64,000 nucleotides of DNA from Mariannaea sp. PMI_226 (lineage: Eukaryota; Ascomycota; Sordariomycetes; Hypocreales; Nectriaceae). The notes beneath the pieces were generated by a model that was not told the origin of the DNA, ran no database searches, and saw only the letters and a list, made by a program, of their open reading frames with translations. The stretch's first letter is position 1. Each line of letters starts with the position of its first letter. Positions 1 to 10,600 of this stretch are shown here, piece by piece. The stretch lies in contig JANFOG010000005.1 of the NCBI GenBank assembly GCA_024336345.1, positions 1,240,001 to 1,304,000 of the forward strand, in the 5' to 3' direction. A program made the position numbers and the translations under genes.

Positions 1-238
1 GGTATTTGGATTATATGGACCTGATACAAGATATTCCAATACTACAGTTGAAACGCACTGGGCACATTTGGTCATAGTGTACATGGGTGCTACCACGGCG
101 TCCTCGAGTCTAATTTGCTCATCTCATTGTAGGAGGTCTTTTCATTCAACGCCCTGAGCAGAGTGGATGGGGAGCGATATGGAAATTGGTTAAGGCTTAT
201 GACTTAAGTTGCTGTTATGGTCGCAATCAAAACTCGGA

Positions 239-2019
239 TCACCAACGTCCCCTGTGACCTCCTCGACCTCGGCCTCCACCTCTGCCTTGACCACGCCCAC
301 CCCGATGACCTCCACCTCTTCCACGACCAAATCCTCTTCCTCCCCCGCGGCCACCTCGCTCTGATGGTGGAGGTCCCATTGCCTTTCGTTCTACCCTTTC
401 TTCCTCGCTCGCATGCCATAAATTTCTGATGCCCAAAAGCTCACAAAATGTGGCAGTTTGGTTGTTGGTATATTCATCAGGTTGCTCATTAACAATTTCA
501 GGAGTGCCGGCAACGTACGGAGGCGCTGTTATCTCGAAGTTATCCGGAACATCCAGCTTACCAGGCTTCACAACATTGTCTTCAACCCAAGATTTTTCTT
601 TTTCGATGAGGGGCAAATATTGCTCCTCCCCTAGATCTGGAGGGCTCGTGGCAGTTCGATCCCCAACAATCAACGATTCGTGGAACACTCGAGTAATCGC
701 AAGCCATTCTGGATCATACTGCAGTCGGTATCGTGGTGAACTTTCGCTAGGTGGGTGCTCAGCGCTTGCCTCAGGCCTTGTTGGTTGAATCTCGCAAAGT
801 TGTAGAAAATGACGCCCTGGAAGACACTTATCAAGCGCTAAAAATCGAACTTCTTTGTTCGTGATGGCTGGCGGAACTGGCTGCCCAGGCGTTCGCTTTG
901 GTTGAGGACGAGCAAAAGAGGCAGGAAGCTGTGCCCTCAGGGCCTCTGAAACCTCACTTGCATCTTCTGTGGGTTGTTCTAGCTTGTTAGCCTCAACCGA
1001 GTTTTTGTTTTCTTTCAGAGGGGTTTCCGGTTTCATTTCCTCCCCTGACTCATCGCCGTCCATGTCGAGATCGATCTCATCTGGGTTGCTTTCCTTTGCA
1101 ACAGGAGGTTCTGGGATACCTTCTGTCCTCAATGGTTCGGAAATGGTAGCTCTCTCCTCTGAGTATGTCTTGACAGCCGCAAATTTCACATGCATATGTG
1201 CTGAAAACCAGTACGGCGGCCTCAATCTATCCATAACATACTCAGCGGCTACGTTTCCCAGAGTTCCATCTCTGGACTCTCCTCGAAAGGCGGGCTTCTT
1301 TCTAAACAGCCACTCCTGATCACCGTGCTTCTCAATGGCACGCGGCCAGTCGTGGCTCAAACCCACATCCACCTGGGTCTGGATGAGAAGGAGCTTCCGA
1401 ACGTCGAACTCGCGGACATGGTAGAACGACTTAACATCATCAGAGCTAAAAGGTAGTCGCTCATGATGTGATTTGCGGTAATCGAATCCCTTCCAGATGC
1501 CAGATAGGCCAGCGATGCGAAGCGGGCCGAGGCGTACCACATTCGCAGCGCCGAGATAGTAAATATTCGGCGCGACCCAGCCACCATAGTAGAGCTCCCA
1601 CAAGTGCGAACTGGCTTCGTGGTTTCCGGCTATGAAGATAGTCAAGTAAGGGGCCTTTTGCTCGCCAGAATAGTACTGGGGGAAGTCGCCTAGATGGCGA
1701 TATTTGACAGGGCATGACATCACGCTGAGGTCGGCAGCATTGCGACAAGACTAGAAGGGGTAAGCGAAATTGAAGAAAAATAGAGGCAGACGGTAATTGT
1801 GACCAACCTGGAAGTCACCGCCAATGATGAGAAGATCGACACCATCCCAGCCGCGATGTTTGCACGATTCTTCGACTGAGGCGTAAATAGCTTTGAGTGC
1901 GCCATGGCCCTATGCCAGAAGGTCAAAAGCTGAGCTAAAATGCGATATACAAGAGAAAAACTTACGCAGCCTTCCACAGCGATGCGGACACCTTGCGATT
2001 CAAAAATGTTGGTTGTCAT
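239..2019 (-). CDS. dbr1: Lariat debranching enzyme (RNA 2'-5' phosphodiesterase)
   Basis: Three exons on the minus strand: 2019-1966, 1909-1808 and 1750-239, giving 555 residues with consistent phase. Dbr1 opens the 2'-5' branch of excised intron lariats in the nucleus so that they can be degraded. The metallophosphatase signatures are visible: IAVEGCGHG spanning the first splice junction, GGDFQ at the end of exon 2, GNHE, and SAHMH further on, followed by the Dbr1-specific C-terminal domain. The tail is an RGG/RG-rich stretch of about 40 residues ending in GRW, a typical RNA-binding extension. The start at 2019 is the ATG directly before the conserved first strand. The introns are 56 and 57 nt. 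Identity is secure; the function of the RGG tail is inferred. Confidence 0.95.
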
Positions 2020-2970
2020 CGGGTAAGGGATCTGATAGTGTAGGTGTGTTGGTTGCCTGCAAGGCTGCACTGTGCGGTTGCTTGCAGAAGTATGTCTTTG
2101 TGTCCTGGAAAAGAAGGTTGCGATTTTTGGGCTTTGTTCATGCCTTTAGAATACGCGTGACTCCTTAAATCTTGCAAATAGCGCCGCATTGGACGCAATC
2201 TGAATCAATTGTACATAGCAAATGCGACATGCTTCACAATGGAAATATATTGTCTCATCTTGTAACGGAGCAGTTATTAAAGCTATGAGGCATGTACGAG
2301 TAAGTGCTTGTACGCAGTTGGTCATTTAAAACGTCTTTATTGCAGAAAAGATATGAAAATAGATAAACCGTTTCCTCTTCGGGAGGGTTCGTGTAACTAG
2401 GCCTTCCAAGAATGCCATGGCACTCAGATTTCGAGTTTCTCAATCTAGTATGTGTCCCCGCAGAAAAAGCGAAAGCTCAATGCGTCAACTGAGTAACGCA
2501 GAGTGAGGGGGATTCATCAATCTTCCATCTCTTATAGACGTCCAACCCACGGAGGAGTAGATGAGTAGAACGTATATGCTAAAATGGTGCAGTATGGACA
2601 ATCATCACAAGACAGTTTTGGCACGGCATGTGAAGCAGGTTTGAAAGGGGAGACCTGGGAGTTGTGTTGAAGGGCATTGGTCTCATGGCCCCAAGCGTCA
2701 TTACTTGTCAACAGCTGCATGCGTACATCGAGTTCTTGCTCTTTCCAGCCAGATCGAATCCAAAAGAAAACAAGAAAGAAAAACCCTGTATTAGTCTTAC
2801 CAAACTCCAATACTCCCAAGATATCGCTGAGACATGCACAGCTGTTGGCAAAGCTTGTCAAGATGGTCAAGGTATATGTAGATGTCCACGTTGACAATGT
2901 CATCGTGAGCGACCGATTTAGCTTATTCACTTCATACTCATGTTTGCCCTGATTGATATTAGTACTCATG
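2020..2970. other. Intergenic region, dbr1 upstream / elongin C downstream
   Basis: No coding frame that I can support. It should hold the dbr1 promoter next to 2019 and the elongin C 3' end next to 2971. The short open frames here start without ATG or lack protein-like composition. Confidence 0.5.
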
Positions 2971-3748
2971 TTACCCAGCCGGGTATGATAGTCGGGGTCC
3001 GTACTGGTCCAGGCCAAGGTAATCTGCTGCAGCCAACAGCTCAAGACAGAGCTCGACTGGGATGTCCATGTCAGGCACATCCTCGGCGTTCCGGTACCGA
3101 TACCAGTAGTGGAAGTACTCGACAACTTTGTCCAGAACCATAGCGCTGTCAAGTTCCAGCAATCAGCCTCTCGTGTTTTCTTCCAGGTTTTTACGCGAGC
3201 CTGCTGCACTGGAAAGAGGTGACGGGAAAGATAATGGGTGTAGCAGGTGTGGTCAGTTCAAGTGTAGTGAGTATTCAGTCAGCCCAACCGAGACAGGGTC
3301 GGTTGTTCTGTCAAGAAATATGCTTCCATGATCTTGTCATCAACCCACGGGAGATAAATCTCGGCCTCTACTCCCAGGCATCCGGAAGCAAGTAGCATTG
3401 GTAGGAAGAAATACAATGCAGCAGATGGGCAGACAGCAACGCTGATAGCGAGTGTTTCTCAGCACGTTGACACAAAAACCTACCTCATCTCTTGGAAGAC
3501 ACATCTGGCGTCTCTGGCCTCAGCGAACTGGCCTGTAGATAAAAAGTGTGAGCTGCTGCGCGGGATGGTGCATGACGTTGGTGAAGATGACCAAAAGCAA
3601 GTAATTGGTCTCACGTTCACGTACTCCTCACGTCAAGCATGCCCTTGATGATGGGGCTGACCATGGCAGCCTCTCGGAGCACGACAAATTCAAATCCATC
3701 GGCGGAAACGAGAGTGATGTACTTGCTGGGGGTGCTGCTGACATCCAT
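2971..3748 (-). CDS. elc1: Elongin C (Skp1/BTB-fold ubiquitin ligase adaptor)
   Basis: Three exons: 3748-3625, 3532-3484 and 3145-2971, giving 115 residues, the normal elongin C length. Elongin C adopts a BTB/Skp1 fold and links substrate receptors to cullin ubiquitin ligases; with elongin A it also acts on stalled RNA polymerase II. Diagnostic stretches are YITLVSADGFEFVV at the N-terminus, SPIIKGML, a middle QFAEARDAR segment in the small exon, and the C-terminal helix with ELCLELLAAADYLGL. The first intron uses donor GTACGT after R41. The second acceptor must be CTTGACAG because an in-frame TGA lies just upstream of it. The last twelve residues (DQYGPRLSYPAG) extend beyond the usual LDC-like end. 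The ATG at 3748 is the only start that gives the first beta strand. Confidence 0.88.
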
Positions 3749-4597
3749 TGTGGACTGTAGTTTGAAGGCTGAAGCAAGTGAAGCTGGGGATGCAGCTGGA
3801 ACATCAAGCTCTCTTTTTGAGTGGTGAGCAGTGAATGCAAAGGTTTCTGCAGGATTGTGTTCAAGAACAAATGTGCAGGGAGCAAGGGGAAATTTTCAAG
3901 GTCGGCCAGTGCACGGCCCTTTCCATCCACTTCTTTGAGGCACCAATCCCAGGCCGCAAGGCCAGCAAGGCCAACCAAGGCTGCTAACGAGGCCCAAGCA
4001 GATTCCGAGCTACGGAGGACCTAGCAGCTTACTCATCTTCAAAATCCTTTGGTTGCTCCGCCAACCTCTCCCCAGCCGGTAACTGGTGCAACAGGTGCAA
4101 CGCAACAAGGCCAGGCACAACCAGGTACCTTGGACATGTCGCAGCAACAAGACATGACCCTCTCATAGTGCTTAGCGGTCCTTGCTCTGAAGTCGGAAAC
4201 TGCTCCAACTTGCGACAGGAGCACTCAACACTCTTCTCTCTCACATCCATCCTCGACTTTTTTTCGTTTTTTCTAATCTTCATCTTCGTCGTCCGAATCT
4301 ATCTCCAAGTATCTCTGTATCTGCATAACTTGCCCTCCTTTGATTTGGTTCGGTATCCCCGTCCAGCAATTCACGGCCACCGCCTCGATAATACCGGTTT
4401 TTTTTGAGCATTCGCCTCAACCAGGAAGTCGCTTGCTCTCCGCCCCATTTGCTTCTCCCTCTGCACCAAACGACAACCTGATCAGTTCTACGCTGCCAAA
4501 TCATTGTTTTCAGCGTAAAGTAACGGCATTCTCAGGCGAAATTGCCGCCTGAGACAATCACCGCATCCTTCCTCCGCCTCTTCTCGACGAAGACGCC
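3749..4597. promoter_or_regulatory. Divergent promoter region, elongin C / rho4
   Basis: About 850 bp separates two divergent start codons, so both promoters and both 5' leaders lie here. The rho4-proximal part (roughly 4220-4470) is rich in C and T on the plus strand, as is common in fungal leaders. I see no coding frame in it. Confidence 0.55.
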
Positions 4598-5664
4598 TTG
4601 CGCGAAAGCATGGCCTCGTCGTACCAGTTCCGCAACTCCTACTACGACGCCAACGACTTTAACTACAGCAGAAAACAGCAGCGCACTCGATCCAGTGAAG
4701 GTACCGCCAGCACCATGAGTTCATCAACAGGTCGTGAGTCGGCGGGAACCCATTTGACGGACGCACCCACCTACTCCAAGAAGATTGTTGTTGTCGGTGA
4801 TGGTGGTTGTGGCAAGACATGCTTGCTTATCAGTTATAGCCAAGGATACTTTCCTGAGGTGAGTTCGAATGGTCACGATTCGGTCATGGCGAAAATGCAC
4901 ACACAGCATACACCTGGTATTGCTGTGCGGTAGTTGGTCTCTCTGGTTACATACGTAGCTGCCCAACAAAATCGAGTCAATGCAGCATTTTGAGGTTGGC
5001 AGTGGACATGGACTAATTGGATACTGCTAGAAATACGTGCCGACCGTATTCGAAAACTATATCACCTACCCTACCCATCCTCCGACTGGTAAGACGGTGG
5101 AGCTTGCACTATGGGATACTGCCGGCCAAGAAGAGTATGACCGTCTCCGACCTCTCTCATACCCGGAGACAGATCTCATATTTGTTTGCTTTGCCATCGA
5201 CTGCCCCAACTCGCTAGACAATGTACTAGACAAGGTATGCAACGCTGCAATTATGCACTATTTGCTGCCTAAGACAATAGTGCTAACTCCATACTCAACA
5301 GTGGTACCCTGAAGTCCTACACTTCTGTCCTTATACTCCCCTCTTCCTCGTCGGTCTCAAGTCAGACCTTCGCTACAAGAAGACCTGCATTGATATGCTC
5401 AAGACCCAAGGCCTTACCCCAGTCACCACCGAACAGGGCCAAGCCGTGGCCAAGAAGATGAGCGCCCAGTATATGGAGTGCAGCAGTAAGGAGATGAGCG
5501 GCGTTGACGAAATCTTTGAGCATGCTATCCTCACCGTCGTCGCCAATGACCGAAGAACTCTGGAAGCCCAGGCGGTATCCGGCTCAGGCAATGAGGGAAG
5601 GTCTTCGCTTCCTGGTGGCATGGTAATTCCAAAGAGGAAGAAGAAGAAGTGCGGAATTCTATAA
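4598..5664 (+). CDS. rho4: Rho4-type small GTPase
   Basis: Exons 4598 (or 4610)-4858, 5031-5234 and 5302-5664, giving 275 or 271 residues. Two in-frame ATGs lie 12 nt apart; I cannot tell which is used. Rho4 GTPases are membrane-anchored switches that act in septation and cell-wall deposition. The long N-terminal extension (about 57 residues before the first beta strand) is typical of Rho4 and unlike Rho1 or Cdc42. The P-loop GDGGCGKT, switch [10 protein letters not shown], switch [11 protein letters not shown] and the LKSD base-recognition motif are all present. The C-terminus is a polybasic KRKKKK followed by the CAAX box CGIL, whose final leucine predicts geranylgeranylation. All splice sites are canonical and phase 0. 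Confidence 0.94.
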
Positions 5665-6593
5665 GGAAAGTCAGGACAACTTCGGAGAGAGAACCTGACA
5701 CTTGACAATACTTTGCTGTGCTTTCCTCGCTCGCTTCCCTTCTTACCAGGTGAAGGGGAGACAGGCACAGGCGAGGTCAAGGACACATTGGCATTAAAGA
5801 GTTGTAATGACCATCGCATGAATCTTGTTTCCTATAACGAATTGCACCCCATGTTATCTTTCATGTCTGTTATTTTTTTTTCTTTGGCTTTGCTTTTTTT
5901 TTTTTGGTACTACACATATCGTTGTCGGAACACTGCTCAGCCAGCGATGGTCACAAAACAGAGACAAACACACCTTCCGAGGTCGCTGGGAAGAGCTCCC
6001 TCGGCCAGATATATGGGTGATGGTTTAGATCTCGGGTCCGGGAGGGCGGGGAGTGGAGAGGGAAGGGCGCAGGAGGGTAAAGAGCACAAGGCTGGTCGGT
6101 ATATACGGAGAAAAAGCGCGCATGAGTTGGCCTTTGGGATTATCTAGAGGGTGGCACTCCGGGGAGGGGCCAAGGAAAGGGGGAAAAGGTTGAAGAGAAA
6201 TACGGGTTGTTTCTTGTACTCGATGGGTATATGGGTGAATATTCCTGTGGCCGGGTGCTTCCTCCTCTTGTTTGTATCTTCCTGTTTTCTTCTTGTTCTT
6301 GTTTGTAGTATGATTCCCTTGAGTCATAAGGTTGGGATAGGACATACAAAACATCTTCAAAATCATTCATCAGTCATTCCAAATCGTTGTGAAGTCTAGC
6401 CCTCTTTTTGGTCCGAATCAGGGCCTTCCCTCCTGTATTTTGCGCGCACTCGGTCATTCATGTCCCGATGTATTACGTGTGAATTTTATTTCTTCTATTT
6501 CATCGGTCGCCTCGTCGTCGTTGGGTATCAATGTCCGCTCAAATCAGTTCCATCCATCCATATATTTTGTTTTCTTTTTTTTTGTCTTTCCTT
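5665..6593. other. Convergent 3' region, rho4 / dad1
   Basis: Both flanking genes end here. It contains long T-runs (near 5870-5910 and 6565-6590) suited to 3' untranslated regions. The open frames of 82-144 codons have no recognisable content. Confidence 0.5.
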
Positions 6594-7089
6594 TCACGCC
6601 TCCTCGTGTCCCTCTTCGCCTTCCTCGTGTTGTGGTTCTTCCTGTTGATCTGCCTTTGCACCTTCAGCCTCGCCGTCACCTTCGCCTTCGCCCTGGCCCT
6701 CGCTGTCCTTGCCCATGACGTTTTCGAATTGTGACCATAGGGCCTCGACTGATGAGAATTCGTTGCCGACCTGCCGACATTAACCCATGGTTAGTTACTG
6801 GTATAGAGCGAAGCGCATCCCGAAAAGGAAAAAGAAAAAAGAGAGTCACAATCATACCGCAATGACAGCCTCCAGGGATCGGTTTAGTTTGTTGATATTA
6901 GCAAGGACGTGTTCGAAGCTCTTCAAGACAGGATCGAATGTTAGTATTGGAGGATTGATACACCGAGCAGCCTCAGTCTCTCTTTCAACGCACCATGGCA
7001 ATTTCGCCGATGAGGGCTTCGCGCTGCTGTTCAAAGTACGTCTTCTCATGGCCGCCGGCCCCAGAAGCGGACCGTTGATGTGACGCCAT
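6594..7089 (-). CDS. dad1: DASH complex subunit Dad1
   Basis: Three exons: 7089-6994, 6920-6858 and 6770-6594, giving 111 residues. Dad1 is part of the fungal ten-subunit DASH/Dam1 ring that couples kinetochores to microtubule plus ends. The core is diagnostic: [20 protein letters not shown], then [10 protein letters not shown] and [16 protein letters not shown]. The family core is about 75 residues; here it carries a low-complexity Glu/Gly/Gln tail of about 35 residues. Both introns are phase 0 (73 and 87 nt). The frames are too short and too split to stand out as a single open frame, but every junction keeps phase and the family match is clear. Confidence 0.92.
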
Positions 7090-7686
7090 GGTTTCTTTCT
7101 TCTTCTTTTTTTTTTCCTTTTCTTTCGAGGGGAAAAGGGGAAAGCAAAAGTTAAGATCAACCTTGATGTTAAGAACTGGTCGCGTAGAGAACTGACGGAG
7201 CGCGTTTGCTTTAGCTTTGGCGGGGGTGCTGACGTTTGTGGCGGATGGTTGGTGGGGTTTATTATGGATGCGGCTCTGTGAGCTCAGTGTATTGCTACAT
7301 GTTTGATTTTATTGACAAAGTGCTGTAGCATAGCTCCCTACTCGGATATCCATATGCGTACGCGTGAAGCAGATTTCTATCACGTATGGGAGCAGTTATT
7401 TAAAGGCATTACATCTATTTATATAGTACTCTCTCACATAAATCTCACAATATGTACACCTCAAAACAACTCAAGGAAATTCCACATGTCTATGTATACA
7501 AACTTAGCCCTTCCGGCTAGTTATTGTTATGCCTTAGCTAGCAATCAATCAATCAACCAATCCCTTCCATCATGCGCCAAACGTCGGAATACTTCGTTTA
7601 ATCAATGATATACAAATCCTTCCCCTCCCTCCCGGACCTTCCCAGGTCATCTTACGTTATCCTACTTTCTGGTTCTCCTTCATTCA
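7090..7686. other. Intergenic region, dad1 promoter / snt1 3' end
   Basis: It should contain the dad1 promoter and leader (starting with a purine-rich plus-strand stretch near 7100-7150) and the snt1 3' untranslated region. No coding frame seen. Confidence 0.5.
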
Positions 7687-10600
7687 TCATCTTCGATACT
7701 GGTCTGGATGCCTCTCATACTCGTGCATTCTCAGGCCTCTACCCATCATGTCCCGGGGATCTCGAGGATCCCTAGGGTCCCTAGGGTCCCTGGCATCACG
7801 AGGGTCTCTGGGGTCTCTCATCTGTAGCTCTCGCGGGTCTGTAGGATACCCATGCGGTGGCGGGCCGCGGTTGTCGTACGGATTAGGAGTGTAGCTGCGG
7901 CCCGGTATCTCTCTAGGATCCCGTGGGGGCCCTGGCCCTGGTCCTGGAGTAGAGGCATAACGAGAGTAAGCCTGTGCAGGGGGCGGAACAGGCTCTTGTC
8001 CTCTAGAAGTTGGTGGCGGATATCGTCCTTGCATCTGATGTTGAGGTGGCTGTTGCTGGGGGGCTGACCCGTAGTATGGCCCACCACGCGGCTCCTCTCT
8101 CATTTGCATATGATGTGGCTGCTGCGGAGGGGGAGGAGCCTGTGCTGCCCACCCTGGGCCTGGTGTCACTGATTTGGCAACAGGGTGCTGAGTTGGCCAA
8201 GACTGTTGTGGAGGTGCTTGAGAGGTATTCGGTGGGGGTTGCTGGGGCCAACCTGCTTGTTGGTGGCTTGGAGGACCCTGTGGTGGCCACGAATTCTCCC
8301 GAGCACCCCGGGGCACCTCTCGAGAACGAGACGAGGTTGGATGCATCGCATACTGTGCGCCTGGCGAAGCCGCATGTGGCTGTTGTCCTGCGGCTCCGTA
8401 TGATGTTGGATATCCACCTTGGCCTTGGTACTGCACCTGACTCGGCTGCCCTGGTGGGTAACGGGGAGCGCTTTGGGGTGAGTTCGTAGCACTTTGCTGA
8501 GCCGTCGGTTGGTATGGGTTTTGTCGATAGTAACTATCAGCAGGAGCTTGATCTACCGACACTCCAATTGATGCCCTCGGAGGAGCTCCCAAGTGTTGAG
8601 GCTGAGGTGAATCAGCATACGTAGGCTTGAGAGATGGCATTCCAGATGGACCAGCAGACGGTGTGCGACCATAAGGCGAGTATTGTGGCTCAGGCTCCCG
8701 GCGCATCTGAGAAGGTGGTGGCGGCGGTCGAGACATCTGTGGCGGTGGAGTTGGCGACGGCCTCACAGGGGTGCTTGAAACGTCGTTAACGCGTTTTGGC
8801 GGTGGCGGAGGATCGTCGTTGAGCAACGACATAATGTTCAATCCTCCCTTCTTGGGCTCTACTCTAGGCGGGGCAGGAGGTGGTGCGGGAGCCGGATTGT
8901 TAGGCTGAGGAGCCATGGAGCCGTAGGGGGAATCCTGAATAGATCCTGAAGAAGGCCTCTGTTGATGCCCCGCGGCAGGTCGACTGGTAGGCGTGCTCAT
9001 TTGGGGTGACCGTACAGGAGGCTGCTCACTGAGCAGGTTTCGGACCGGTTGAGAGGGCGGTTGCTGCTGGACGGGCGAAGCGTAAGTTGGATGTCGAGCA
9101 GGCTCCTGAGGTGGTGGCGGCGGTCTTGCCAACGGTTGGCCGTGACTTGGTTGCGAGCGATGTCCAAATGGTTCATAGTGGTGCTGGGGCGGTATTACAT
9201 CAGGCTCTTGCTTAACACGAAGCGTTTGTCGATCTGCCTGTCGCATCTCCCTCTCCCTCTCCCTCTGTTGTTGATCACGCAGCTGAATCTCCATTTTCTG
9301 TCTCTCCACCTGAGCTTTATGCTCAAGCATCTGTTGCTCGTTCTGGGCTGCCTGCATGGGTTGCGCGGCTGCGAGCGGCCGTTGTTCTCGAGGCTCTGGT
9401 GCAGGAGGGCCTGTCGGAGCCTTTTGAGGTAGCGGCACTCGTTGCGGAACAGGTTCGCGCTCTCTTTCGGGGAAACCAAATCGTTGTGTGGGTGCTCGCA
9501 AGGGCTGGGCGCCAGGTGCCGGTGACATGACTTGTTGCGAAGCTGGCTGGGGCGGTGCATGTGATTGAATGGCCAGTGGTTGCTGCTGCGGCGGTTGGGC
9601 AAGCGTCTGTGCCGCCGGTGCCGATGCAATTGGGATAGCATAGCCGAAAGGCTGTCCTCGACCTGCTTGGCTTGCTTCCATCTTTGGCTGAGCTGGTTCA
9701 TTATGGAGTTCGACGTTGGGGGCAACAGCAATTGGTCTGGATGGGCCCACCGCAGAGCTGTCATATCTCCTACCACGACCACTTGTGGAGGGCATGGGAG
9801 GATCTGGACGCTTTTCACCCCTGAAGCGTTTGCCGTCTGCGTCTTGCACAATGGCATCCCACTCCGTCTTGCCTTGGTCCTTTTGACGCACAAAGTAGTT
9901 CTTGACCTATCGACAGAGTTAGCATAGCTTAAAATAGGGGCTAGATGATGTGGACTTACCATTACTGCCGTCTTGGATCCCATGTGAGCTGCAATCGCCG
10001 TCCAATCTGACCCAAAAGCTCGTAGGAGTTGTGGGAAGTCATTAGATTCAGACACGCTCCAGTAGCTTGATGCTTGTGTCGGCGCTTTGCGTTCGGTTTG
10101 GGGTTGAGCCAGATTAAAGGTAGCCATGGCCGGCTGAGCTGGAGGATCGGGTCGAAGGGATGGTGCGGCCATGACTTCGGAGATAGAGGAAGAAGCAGCA
10201 ATGGGCGGCGGCGGCGCAGGCCGTTCCAGAGTTTGAACCGGGGGCGGCTGTGTTGGCTGTTGAACACTGAAGGGAGGAGGTTGGACTCCAGCTGGAGAGG
10301 GCTGTTCATACTGGGGAGGGAGTCGATTGACCTCCGGTGCTGGGGGAGGCTGCTGGTTAGGTTCGGCATTGACAGCACGCGAGTTGGACCTGGATCGTCC
10401 TTTTCCAGGTGCCGGCGCTGCAGCCAGAGTCTGGTTCGCCCGCACCTTGGGCTCCTTGTCCTTAGCTTTGCGCCGACCTCTTCTTCCATCAACCTTTTCG
10501 CCATCGCCCTTAGCAGACCCTCCACGACGACCGGGAGTTCCTGACGGCGTTGAGTTCTCGGTATCTGGAGCAGGCATTTCAAATCCCCATGTCGGGGCAG

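Noticed and set aside
9195..9959. Continuation of the long minus frame past 9960 for 255 codons
   Set aside because: After TAVM the text becomes composition-driven (His/Arg/Ser), whereas splicing at 9959/9907 continues the SANT domain in another frame.
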